Below the pieces are notes generated by a model. It was not told where the DNA came from. It did not search any database and saw nothing but the letters and a program-made list of their open reading frames with translations. This document shows positions 54,454 through 64,000 of a stretch of DNA of 64,000 bases, piece by piece; within the stretch, counting starts at the first letter, position 1; each line of letters starts with the position of its first letter. Source of the stretch: Portunus trituberculatus (taxonomy: Eukaryota > Arthropoda > Malacostraca > Decapoda > Portunidae); NCBI RefSeq assembly GCF_017591435.1, contig NC_059255.1, positions 396,117 to 460,116 of the forward strand, read 5' to 3'. A program made the translations under genes and the position numbers.

Positions 54454-54915
54454 TCAGTCCAAAAATAATTTCACTTTTTTTTCTGCAATTTCTCTTACTA
54501 AATTTTCCTTTTTCTTCAGGACTCCTATGATTTTGTTTGTCATATTTTCACCTCTTTCTTTTAACTGTTCTTGAAATACTTCCTGAAATGATTCCTTGTC
54601 TTTCTTATCTTGGACTCTCCATGCCTGTACTTCTTTTTTAATCACATCTTGTACTCTTTCTTCTTCTTTGTTAACTAGATCATTCAGCTTCTCTTTTTCT
54701 TTCTCGGCTTTACCGAGTCCTTCTTCCATCAATTTCTTGTAGTTAGCTATTTCCACTTTTAATTCTTCATTTTCTGTTCTTAGCCTAGTTTCGTTTTCTT
54801 CCACTCTTTTTATCCTTTCTTTCAATTTTTGGAGCTCTTTATCTTGTTCTTCATTCTCTTTCATTCCCATACTCTCCTTTATCAATTTATCTAATTCACG
54901 TTCAATAGTCAACAC
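54454..54915 (-). pseudogene. E5 ORF1 coiled-coil segment
   Basis: An uninterrupted 154-codon stretch rich in Lys and Glu with heptad character (ELQKLKERIKRVEENETRLR and onward). It lies upstream of the endonuclease in the LINE's sense, as in E4 and E6. LINE ORF1 coiled coils usually drive trimerisation. The link to the downstream RRM-like part is cut by the LTR. Confidence 0.65.
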
Positions 54916-54926
54916 TCTATCAAATA

Positions 54927-54949
54927 TGTGTGTGTGTGTGTGTGTGTGT
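54927..54949. repeat. (TG)n between E5 and E6
   Basis: TG run at the E5 5' end and E6 3' end. Confidence 0.95.
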
Positions 54950-55146
54950 ATTCACCTAGTTGTAATTTTACAGGGCCTGGGTATCATACTCGTGTGGCCC
55001 CGTCTCCATATCTACACACATCCAACTTTCCTTTAAAACTATGCACACTCCTCGCTGACACCACCTCCTCACTCAAACCATTCCACACCTCCACACATCT
55101 TTGTGGGAAACTATATTTCTTCACATCCTTCAAGCATATTCCTTGG

Positions 55147-57790
55147 CTATCTTTTACTATGCGATCTTGTAGTTCTATTTAAGTTTTCCTCTCTCAACAT
55201 CATTTGCTCATTATCCACTTCATCCAGTCCATTCAACAGTTTATAAACCTGTATTAAATCTCCTCTTTCTCTTCTTTGTTCCAAGGTAAGCAAATTCATT
55301 TCTTTTAATCTCTCCTCATAGGTCATTTCTGCCAATTCCGGAACCATTTTTGTTGCCATTCTCTGCAATCTCTCCAACTTCCTTATATGCTTCTTTTTAT
55401 AAGGGGACCAAACCACTCCAGCATATTCCAATCTTGGTCTAATTACCATACTAATTAATTTCTTCATCATATCTTTATCCATATAATGGAAGGCTAATCC
55501 AATATTTTTATCAAATTATACGTTTCTCCAAACATCTTATCAATATGAGCCTCAAACTGCCCATGGTCTTGTATTATCACTCCCAAATCCTTTTCCTTTT
55601 CCACCTTTTTCAACACTACTTCTTCACCCATCTTATATGACCCTCTTGGCCGTCTTCCACTCTTCCCATCTCCATCACATGACTTTTGCTCAGATTAAAT
55701 TCCATTTGCCACCTCTTGCTCCACTCCCAAATCTTATCCAGATCTGCCTGTAAAATTTCACAATCTTCTTCACTCTTCACACACCTACACAACTTCGCAT
55801 CATCCGCAAACAAATTAATATAACTGTTTACTCCTCTGGCATGTCATTAATATATACAAGGAAAAGTATTGGTGCCAGCACTGAGCCTTGTGGGACTCCA
55901 CTCTCCACCACCAACCAGTCCGACTTTGCATCCCTTATTACCGTTCTCATCTCCCTCCATCTCAAGTAGTTTTCCATCCACTTTAACACTTTTCCTTTCA
56001 GTCCTCCATAAATCTCTAATTTCCATAACAGTCTCATGTGAGGTACCTTGTCAAAAGCTTTCTTTAAATCCAAATATACACAGTCCATCCATCCTCTCTC
56101 TCTGTATTTTGTCAACCACTCTTGAATAAAAGCTCAGTAGATTTGTTACACATGACCTCCCTTTCCTGAAGCCAAATTGATGATCCGATAATAACTTATG
56201 ATCCTCCAGGAACCGTATCCAATATTTCTTTATCACCCTCTCACAAATCTTACCGACCACACTTGTTAGAGACACAGGTCTATAGTTAAGAGGCTCTTCC
56301 TTACTGCCTCCCTTATAAATGGGCACCACTTCAGCTCTCTTCCACTCTACTGGTACTTCCCTGTTTCTAATGAACACCTTATAATATCATATAATGGATC
56401 AATCAATTCTTCTCTACACTCCTTCAATAATTTTCCTGAAACTTCATCTGGTCCCATCGCTTTATCATCTTTAAGTTCCTCCAACATTTTATATAACTCC
56501 TTTTAGGTATCTTAATGTCATCCATGTGCACATTTCCTTGTACATTCTGAGGCTTTACAAACATTGTTTCTTTAGTAAATACTTGCTGAAACCTATTATT
56601 TAGCAATTCCGCTATATTCTTAGGGTCATCTACTATCCCTTGCTCTCCTTTTAATCTTTCAATGGACTCTCTCTTTTAAGTTTACCATTTATGAACCTGT
56701 AAAACAATTTTGGATGTTCCTTACTCTTGTCTACAATATCTTTTCAAATTTTCTTTCTTCCTCCCTCCTTACCCTCACATACTCATTTCTCGCCACTCTA
56801 TAATTCTCCTTATTTAGTATATTCCTGCTCTTTTCCATCTTTTCCAAGCCACATCTCTTTTCCTTAGCCTTAACACAAGTTGCATTAAACCAATCCTTTC
56901 TTCCTTCCTCTCTCGGTTTATACTTTGGTACAAATTTCATAACTCCTTCTTTATAATATTTCATAAAAATCTCATATTTCTTTTGCACTTCTCTGATTTG
57001 TAACATCTCCTCCCAATCTAATTTTCTGAAATAATTTTTCAAACTTTCTGTGTCCATCTTTCTATAATTCAATCTACCACTCCTGTATGTCTCGTCCTTC
57101 CTTCGCTGTGTTGTTGCTATCTGCATTTCCATAACCACATGATCACTCTTTCCCAAAGGACACTTGTATTGTATATCTCCACATAGGTACACTTCTCTTG
57201 TTAACACCAAATCCAGTCTAGCCGGTTCATCATCTCCTCTATATCTAGTATTTTCCTTCACCCTCTGTTCCATCATATTTTCCATCATTAGATTAAGAAA
57301 TCTCTCTCCCATGCTTCCTCTCCAACACCACTTACTAGATTTTCCCAATCCACCTCCTTACAATTAAAATCTCCTACTAGTATCACCTTTCTTTTTCCAG
57401 ATAATACACTTTCCAAACTCTGTAAAGTATCCTTGATCATATTGTCGTATTCCTTAATGTCCAAGAATTTGTTTTAGGAGGTACATAGGTCACCATGATT
57501 ATTAATTCTTTTCCATCACTTTTTATCCTTATGCTTATCACTTCTGCGTTGTTCTTCCCATACCAAACCTTATCCACATTTATTTATTTCTTCGTCATAA
57601 TCATAACTCCTCCTCCACCTTTACTCTCTATCCTTTCTCCATATATTATATTTATTATCCAAATTTATCTTTGTTTTTCATGCAATTTTGTCTCAGTCAA
57701 ACACACTATATCAGGCTTCTCCACTATCATATAGTCTTGCAATTCCAATCTACTTGACAGTATCCCATCTATATTAGTATACATTACGGT
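55147..57790 (-). pseudogene. E6 pol: endonuclease and reverse transcriptase
   Basis: Endonuclease: MYTNIDGILSSRLELQDYM (57780), CLTETKLHE (57690), KSDHVVMEMQ (57140). RT: HQFGFRKGRSCVTNLLSFYS (56190), DLKKAFDKVPHMRLLWKL (56060), SGVPQGSVLAPILFLVYIND (55900), FADDAKLCR (55800). Post-RT: RPRLEYAGVVWSPYKKKH and RLQRMATKMVPELAEMTYEE (55430-55300). Stop after RTTRSHSKR at 55147. The RT Asp pair is intact, but several frameshifts (for example near 55820, 56390, 56700) remain. Confidence 0.88.
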
Positions 57791-57799
57791 CCACCCACT

Positions 57800-58816
57800 G
57801 CTCCCTCTAGGGGTTCCTCCGTATTCCTTCTTTCCACATACCACTTTCTGACTCTCTCTCCTATAACTCTCCAAAAACTTTTCTTTTCCTCCTCAGACCG
57901 CTCATCATTTTTCCTTCTCGCCTCTTCCACCAATTCCTTATATCTTCTCCTCTCTTCCTCATTTCTATTCTTTCTCACAAACACCTCTTTACAACCTTCT
58001 ATCTCTCTTAACTTTGATGTTCTATATAGGACATCCTCCAGATTGTTGTGACTTCAGTACTACTTTAATCGGTCTGCTCACTCCCTCCTTATACGGACCC
58101 AGTCTATGGATCTCTTCCACTTCTTCTTGTAGGTCTTTTTTTTTCATCATTTAGATTTTTGAACAGATCTCTTACCGTTTTAATTCTTCCTTAATTCTCT
58201 TAGGCTTATATGTTATATTTTGTTCTTTCATCCCAAATATTAACACACTCTTCTTCTTTTCTGCTATTTCCTTATCAATGTTTCCTTATTCTTCATTACA
58301 TTAACCAGTTCCTTGGACCTTTCTTTTTGTCTTCCTTCAACTGATCTTTAATTATTTCTTGTAATCCAACCATCTCTGCTTCCCTCGACTCAGTCCATTG
58401 TGTTTTCTTCAGTTCCCATTCCTTTCAAACCTTTCATTCTGCTCACTAATCATTTCCTTAAAGTCATCTTTCTCCTTTACTACTCTATCCATTTTCTCCT
58501 CCAACCGTCTCTTGTATTTTTCAACCTCCACCTTCAAGTGCATTCTCATCCACCAATCGTTTTCATTTTCCTCCAGTCTCTTAACTCTTTCCTTCAAAGC
58601 CTTGCGAATTCTCTATCCTGCTCCTCCTCACTCCTCTGAACTTTTAATTCCTTCACTAACTCCTCAAATCTCTTCTCCAACATCACCAATCTACCTTGCA
58701 ATGTTGCCCCTGTTGAAGCTGGACTCATGCTTTGACTGGCCACTTTTGGCTTTGCTCCCTGGGCCTCATCAACATATTTTGAATTTGGTAATTTATTCCT
58801 TACCGGTCTATCCATT
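57800..58816 (-). pseudogene. E6 ORF1: coiled coil and RRM-like C-terminus
   Basis: Starts MDRPVRNKLPNSKYVDEAQG at 58815, then a Ser/Thr patch and a coiled coil (LVMLEKRFEELVKELK; VEKYKRRLEEKMDRVVKEK at 58530). The C-terminal part has VLKSQQ and VFVRKNRNEEERRRYKELV (58050-57900). Frameshifts at about 58600, 58400 and 58050. RNA-binding and chaperone roles are inferred from the family. Confidence 0.65.
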
Positions 58817-59142
58817 TTTTCTTACTTTTCCTGGGAACATGTGGGTGTGTGGTCACTGGGGGCCAGGCCTGGTAGTTACGTGTGTGGTTGGGATGCGTTG
58901 GCGGCTGCTATGGCTGGCCTTTGTGGGTTCCCGCTCTGTCGTTTGGAGTGTGGAGGTTCTCCCACCTCCGATCACTCCCATGTACACGCCACCAGGCTAC
59001 ATTCACTCTGTACACTCGTTCACTCGCTCTGGTCGCCCCTCAATAGCAATAACTATTCTCACTCAAGCACATTGCTTAGCGTGTGGAGTGTTAGTTAGAT
59101 GCCGCTCTGCGCAGGAGGCACGTCCGCTCTCCACGGAGCGGA

Positions 59143-59162
59143 GTGTGTGTGTGTGTGTGTGT
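59143..59162. repeat. (GT)n between E6 and E7
   Basis: TG run at the E6 5' end and E7 3' end. Confidence 0.95.
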
Positions 59163-61492
59163 ATTTACCTAATTGTATTTACCTAATTGTAACATACGGG
59201 AAAAGAGCTATGCTCGTGTTGTCCCGTCTCCATATCTATTAATGTCCAGCTTTTCTTAAAATCATGAATATTCCTTGCGTTGACCACTTCCACGTCTAAA
59301 CTATTCCATGCTTCCACCCTTCTATGAGGAAGCTATATTTTTCACATCTCTCCTATAAGTGGCCATTTTAGTTTTTCCCATGCCCTCTCGACATTCTTTC
59401 ATTCCACATACACAGATCTTCCCTATCCATTTTTCCATGCCAATCATCACTCTGTATATTGCTATCAGGTCTCCCCTTTCTCTTCTGTTTTCCAGGGTTG
59501 GAAGTTGCATTCTTTTCAGTCTGTCTTCATAAGTCAAATCTCTTAAGTCAGGCACCATTTTTGTTGCAGCCCTCTGTACTTTCTCTAGTTTCCTTATGTG
59601 TTTCTTTAAGTTCGAGCCCACTGTATTGTTGCATATTCAAGCCTCGGTCTTATCATTGCAGTAATTATTTTCTTCATCATTTCTTCATCTAAATATCTGA
59701 ACGCCACTCTTATGTTCCTCAATAAGTTCAATACTTCTCCAATTATTTTGTTTATATGTCTCTCTGGCGATAGGTCATTGGTAATTGTCACCCCAAGGTC
59801 TTTTTCTTCATGACTGGTTTTATGTCTTCATTTCCTATCTTGTACATACTCCTGATTCTTCTTTCACTCTTGCCAAACTCTATTTTCTTGCATTTTGTCG
59901 TGTTGAACTCCATTTGCCATGTACAGCTCCATTTCCATATTCTGTCCAAGTCTTCCTGGAGTAGTTCGCAATCTTTGTCACATCTCACTTTTCTTAACAA
60001 TTTTGCATCGTCTGCAAATAGGCTCACATAACTGGACACCCCATCCACCATGTCATTTATGTAGACCGCGAACATTACTGGTGCCAACACTGATCCCTGT
60101 GGAACTCCACTCTCCACCAAGCCCCATTCTGATGGTCTGTCCTTAATTATTGTTCTCATTTCTCTTCCTACCAAAAGTCTTCCATCCATTTTAGTAAACT
60201 GCCATGCACTCCTCCTACCATTTCAAGTTTCCAGATCAGTCTCTGGTGTGGTACCTTATCAAAGGCCTTTTTAAATCCAGATATATTCCATCAGCCCAAC
60301 CATCTCTTTCCTGTATTACATCTATCACCCTCGAATAGTAACATATCAGGTTTGTCGTGCATGAACGCCCTTTTCTAAAACCAAATTGACACTCACAAAG
60401 TATGTCATTTTTCTCCAAGAAGTCTGTCCATCTATTCTTCACCACCCTCTCACACATCTTAGCTACCACACTTGTAAGTGACACTGGTCTATAGTTCAAT
60501 GGGTCTCTCTTGTTACCTGATTTATAGATTGGGACAATGTTAGCTCTTTTCCAGTCTTGGGGCACTACACCTTCCCTTAATGAGGCATCAATTACTTCAC
60601 AAACTTTTTCTGCCAGTTGCTCCTGCATTCTCTTAAAATCCATCCTGATACCCCATCAGGTCCCACAGCTTTTCTCACTTCTAAACTCCCCATCATATTC
60701 TTGATCTCCTCCACAGTTACTTGAAACTCCTTCATAATCCCTTTCTGTTCCATTACCAGTGGTTTGTCAAAAGCAGTCTCCTTTGTGAATACCTTCCGAA
60801 AGCATCCATTCATAGCCTCTGCCATTTCCTGGGATCTTCACTGCATACTCCATTTACTTCTAAACTTTCAATACTTTCTCTATTTTTGATGTTGTTGTTC
60901 ACATGTCTGTAAAAAGCCTTGGTTGGTCTTTACATTTATCAATTATATCCTTTTCTTGTTTCTTTCTTTCTTCTCTTCTAATCAACACATATTCATTTCT
61001 TGCTCTTTTGTAACTTTCCCACTGCTTAATCCGTCTTTTCCTTCTCCACCTCTTCCATGCATCCTCTTTTCTTGTTCTAGCCTTTTCACATCTATCGTTA
61101 AACCAGTCCTGCTTTCCAACTTCTCTATGTTGTCTTATTGGTACAAATTTTTCTCACCTTCTTTGTATATTTTTATAAATTCCTTCCACTTTTCATTTGC
61201 TCCCTTAGCACTCTTGAATTTCATCCAATTTGTCTCTTGAAAGAATTTCTTTAGGTTTCCAAAATCTGTCTTGGCATAATTCCATCTTCCCACTTTATAT
61301 TCTTCATTTCTTCTAGATTTCTCTTCATCTATCACCTTGAACTCCAAAACTGCATGATCACTCTTTGCTAAAGGGCACTCCACCCTCATCTCCTCAATGA
61401 CCATTGGCTCTGTACTAAAGACCAAGTCCAGTCTTGACGATGCTCCCTCTCCTCCAAACCTAGTATTTTCTTTGACCCACTGAGTTAACACA

Positions 61493-61494
<2 letters not shown>
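59163..61494 (-). mobile_element. CR1/L2-like LINE E7, 5'-truncated twin of E4
   Basis: Matches E4 14703-17017 at near identity, offset about 44,475 bp. The 5' end stops within the endonuclease at AACACATTT, where E4 continues TTCCATTG, and passes straight into a GT tract. Encodes most of pol, with the same one-base loss near 59811 as E4. E7 has its own extra frameshift near 60270, where E4 reads DLKKAFDKVPH. Confidence 0.9.
59322..61491 (-). pseudogene. E7 pol: partial endonuclease and reverse transcriptase
   Basis: Late endonuclease (KSDHAVLEF near 61355), RT blocks (CQFGFRKGRSCTTNL, SGVPQGSVLAPVMFAVYIND, LFADDAKLL at 60010) and post-RT block (RPRLEYATIQWART). FADD is intact but frames are broken. 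Confidence 0.87.

Positions 61495-61567
<73 letters not shown>
61495..61567. repeat. (GT)n between E7 and E8
   Basis: About 35 GT units. Confidence 0.95.
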
Positions 61568-61568
<1 letters not shown>

Positions 61569-61652
61569 ACTTGTTACTTGTTACTTGGGGTGTTTGTTCA
61601 AGGCTCCGCTGTACTGCGAGGCAGCGCTCAGCAGAGCCTCCCTCAAAAGCAA

Positions 61653-61887
61653 CTAGCATCTATAATTGTCTTTGATTTCCATGCCGTTAAAATCATAAAA
61701 TTCCTTGAACAAATATGTCTTCAATTTCTTTTTGAAGATATCGATCCTGGCACAACCTTTGATATCACTCGGCAGCTTACTGTAAATCCTTGGTGCGCAT
61801 CTTGCAAATGCTTGACATCCCATGTCAAGGTTATTTCTTGGCTCATGTAGTCTGTATGGGTCTGCATCGTGTTCCTTGGTATGTGCA
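61653..61887 (-). pseudogene. E8 pol C-terminus
   Basis: Minus-strand reading: DADPYRLHEPRNNLDM, CAPRIYSKLPSDIKG, IDIFKKKLKTYLF, stop at 61653. This is the region after RT in CR1/jockey-like LINEs. It abuts endonuclease N-terminal sequence because of the deletion. Confidence 0.65.
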
Positions 61888-61889
61888 CA

Positions 61890-63466
61890 AATGTATGAGT
61901 GTCAGGGGTCATTTCTTTAATTTTTGCAGTATCATATTCACTCAACCATGTTTCAGTCAAAGCAAGAATATTCAGATTCTCATCATTAATTGAAGTTCTG
62001 ATTTCTATTGTCTTGTTTCCAACTGACTGAACATTTAATAAACCACATTTCAACATAGAGTTCACAGCATTAGTAGCCATGATCTGTATATTTCTGATCC
62101 TGTCAATCTTATTTTCCAACACAACACAGCAACTATTATTTGCCGAGTGGTCAGTATTCTGTTTCTTAAACCTCACACAGTTTATGCATTTCTTCTCTGT
62201 AGATGTGCAATCCTTGGACTTGTGGTTGCCTGCACATTTAAAGCAAACGGGATGCTCACCATTTTGCTTAGCATTGCAGTTTGCCTCAGTATGACAATAC
62301 CTTTGACAATGGTAACAGATAAGTGCATGATACCTGTCGCAAACCTGGTAAACTCCCAACTCAAGCTTAATCCTGTCCTGATGCTGATGTAACAGCTGTC
62401 TTATCATTGGATCACATTTCATGATGTAATGAACTGTGCCCCCAGCTGCTGGTTTGCAAAAAATATTCTCAATCTTTGACTTGATATCAGGAACTGCTTG
62501 GAGGTAGTCATTTCTCGTAATGATTGTATCAATGATACTTTCCTTAGTCTCTTCCTTATGGACATTACATAGCATTATCTTGGGTTTAATTTTCTAACAG
62601 ATTTAGTTGTCAACTTTTCAACATTCTCCAGTTTCTGGGCTGCCTCATTTCTCAGACTCTCATTGGCAAAATTCATCACTATTTTTTTGCCATCATTAGC
62701 AAACTTTGTATCATTAATTTGCATTCTATCCAAAGCATGAGAAACTTCATTCTTCAGATTTGCTTCAGAATCCTGAGTTACCCCTACAACAAGCAGGTTC
62801 TTTTTCATCCTCCTCTTCCTCTTCACGTCCTGACAAGGCGTGGAATGTTCCGAATCAGCAGACAGCGACTCAGTAACTCTCACCAAGCCTTCTGTTGCCT
62901 CATCAACCTTGATACTTATCTCCTCCATTCTTGCCATCTTATTGTCAACTATTTCCATCATCTTGTCAGCTTTTTTTTTTTTTTTTTTTTTAATACCATG
63001 TGGGCTTTTCACGGGAATTTTTATGGGCTAAAGGGGATACTTTTTAGGGTACCTCCTATCTTAAAGCCCACCCGCTAGGAAACCGTTGCCCCGAGTGAGG
63101 AAGCCCAACCTACACTCAGACCGTGGACAGGATTCGAACCCGTGCGCTTGGAGACCTCTAGGATCCCAAAGCACGCATGGTTCCACTGTACCACGGTGGC
63201 TTTAGCAGAAATGCTCTTCAAATCAGACTTAAATTCAACATCATTGATGAATTTCTTCAGAGACGACACCTCAATGAAGCAAACATCGCACAGATATCTC
63301 ACATTGCAGATATTTTCAGATTTAATCCCTGCCAAATTCACACATTTTGTATGAGCCCACCGGCTACACAGACAACACTTAATTAATTTTGCTGGGTATC
63401 CAGAATCAGAGGTACACTTATAACAGGACGAAGGTAATAATGCTGAAATGGCATATTTCTCCGCCA
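61890..63466 (-). pseudogene. E8 ORF1 (PHD, coiled coil, RRM-like, CCHC knuckles) and start of endonuclease
   Basis: From ATG 63466 (MAEKYAIS): a PHD-type zinc finger (CYKCTSDSGYPAKLIKCC, CSRWAHTKC, YLCDVC; 63440-63290). A helical segment follows, interrupted by the SINE after KSISAKA and resuming ADKMMEIVDNKMARMEE. Then an RRM-like part (KKNLLVVGVTQ; KKIVMNFANESLRNEA). Last come zinc knuckles (CYHCQRYCHTEANC, CFKCAGNHKSKDC, CINC; 62340-62170). A frameshift occurs near 62575. At 62080 the endonuclease begins (CGLLNVQSVGNK, ILALTETWLSEYD), apparently in the same frame. ORF1 would bind LINE RNA; the PHD may bind chromatin, by family analogy. Confidence 0.78.
62971..63199 (-). mobile_element. 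tRNA-derived SINE, copy 2
   Basis: Read on minus: A box TGGTACAGTGG and B box GGTTCGAATCC at the 5' end (63190-63120). Then a GGTTGGGCTTCCTCACTC body and a poly(A) tail (T-run at 62971-62991). Inserted in E8 ORF1 with a short duplication of about GCTTT. It is nearly identical in the tRNA-like part to copy 1 at 20255. Confidence 0.85.
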
Positions 63467-63647
63467 TCTTGGAGTCTTCCACTCCTTTCACTTATTTTCT
63501 ATCTAGCGGCAACACTTTCCATAAATGTTCCTGTTTTTTTTTCCTCACAGGACATTCATACACTGCTGTGTTCACTGAGAAGTCAATGAGAGGCTTTTTT
63601 CATGCAATAATATACATGAAAAAGCGGAGCACCACTACAGAACTAGC

Positions 63648-63671
63648 AAGTATATGCGCGCGCATATACTT
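63648..63671. repeat. Perfect 24-bp palindrome before a TG tract
   Basis: The word AAGTATATGCGC is followed directly by its reverse complement, then TGTGTG to 63687. Confidence 0.85.
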
Positions 63672-63687
63672 GTGTGTGTGTGTGTGT

Positions 63688-63889
63688 AAAGGAAATTTAT
63701 TTTTTATACAAATAAAATTTATCTTACCTTAGATGGGTGTTAAAGAGAAAAGTTTAAGAAGTAACAAAACAAGTATTTACAGCCAATATGGGTGCAAGTA
63801 AGCTTAACTTCTTTACTTCAGACAAAAGAAAACTGCTCCTGGTGCCATATCCATGCTTGGTGGGGGTGGAGAGACACCTGACTCAGAGC

Positions 63890-63931
<42 letters not shown>

Positions 63932-64000
63932 ACTACAGAAACAAGGATGATGCTAAATGATTTTTCATAATAGGTATGCACAATAAGAAATAAACCCACA
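63688..64000. other. No gene seen
   Basis: AT-rich sequence with a (CT)n tract at 63893-63927; no element end recognised. Confidence 0.5.

Larger units (their letters stand above)
54950..59142 (-). mobile_element. CR1/L2-like LINE E6, near full length
   Basis: 3' end TATTCACCTAGTTG after a TG tract, 5' end at a GT tract at 59143. Contains 3' UTR, pol, ORF1 and a GC-richer 5' UTR of about 320 bp (58817-59142). Third subfamily, distinct from E3/E5 and E4/E7. Confidence 0.85.
61568..63660 (-). mobile_element. LINE E8 with PHD-finger ORF1, internally deleted
   Basis: 3' end shows repeated CTTGTTACTTGTTACTTG against the GT tract. It encodes the last pol codons (61653-61887), the first endonuclease residues, and a full ORF1, so most of endonuclease and RT is deleted near 61890. 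A SINE sits in ORF1. The 5' boundary near 63660 is approximate. Confidence 0.75.

Noticed and set aside
58398..59186. 263-codon plus-strand ORF
   Set aside because: It runs antisense through the E6 ORF1 coiled coil and 5' UTR and ends in a TG tract; composition is that of reversed Lys/Glu codons.
63100..63199. tRNA gene
   Set aside because: A and B boxes are present, but the sequence continues into a non-tRNA body and poly(A) tail and recurs at 20255; it is a SINE head.

Overview
This is a eukaryotic, gene-poor window built almost entirely from transposable elements and dinucleotide microsatellites. I found no rRNA, no standalone tRNA, no operon-like gene packing, no CRISPR array and no convincing intact host gene. 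The only host-like piece is a weak single-exon candidate at 7659-7831 (minus). The repertoire is abundant Tigger/pogo elements, piggyBac elements, a DIRS element, Ty3/gypsy elements, jockey-like and CR1/L2-like LINEs with (TG)n tails, a tRNA-derived SINE and very long (TA)n, (GA)n and (TG)n tracts. This fits a decapod crustacean genome, an inference from family resemblance that the window cannot prove.

Layout. 1-7500: jockey-type LINE debris, a Tigger transposase remnant and a row of pogo-like elements (C1, G1, A1, B1) whose ends abut (TA)n tracts, plus piggyBac-like element D1. 7500-10600: candidate exon, LINE 3' end and a decayed gypsy pol (minus). 10600-18740: five minus-strand CR1/L2-like LINE copies stacked in one orientation, each junction marked by a (TG)n tract; the last, E4, is nearly full length. 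19392-37465: a Russian-doll nest. A 0.9-kb pogo-like element (C2) is split at a TTAA by piggyBac-like F1; inside lie a SINE, another piggyBac relic, a jockey LINE fragment and a 13-kb DIRS element. The DIRS reverse transcriptase ORF is split by a complete LTR retrotransposon (26538-35309), whose pol is in turn split by piggyBac F2 (31089-33258). 37625-47543: more pogo-like elements, again nested (I in A2; B2 and H in A3), a foldback element and the best-preserved Tigger copy (G2). 48727-49445: a large inverted duplication of a LINE tail. 49929-63670: a second same-orientation LINE stack (E5-E8) with a solo LTR, a small LTR-like insertion and a SINE lodged inside.

The most notable element is the LTR retrotransposon at 26538-35309. 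It reads gag, protease, integrase, reverse transcriptase, RNase H, the Ty1/copia-like order known from the Gmr1 group of Ty3/gypsy elements. Other notable signals are LINEs bounded by (TG)n at both ends, non-autonomous pogo elements carrying retrotransposon coding fragments, and several 300-bp-arm hairpins. Nearly every coding region carries stops or frameshifts, so nothing here looks autonomously active as it stands. E4 and E7 are nearly identical and therefore recent.
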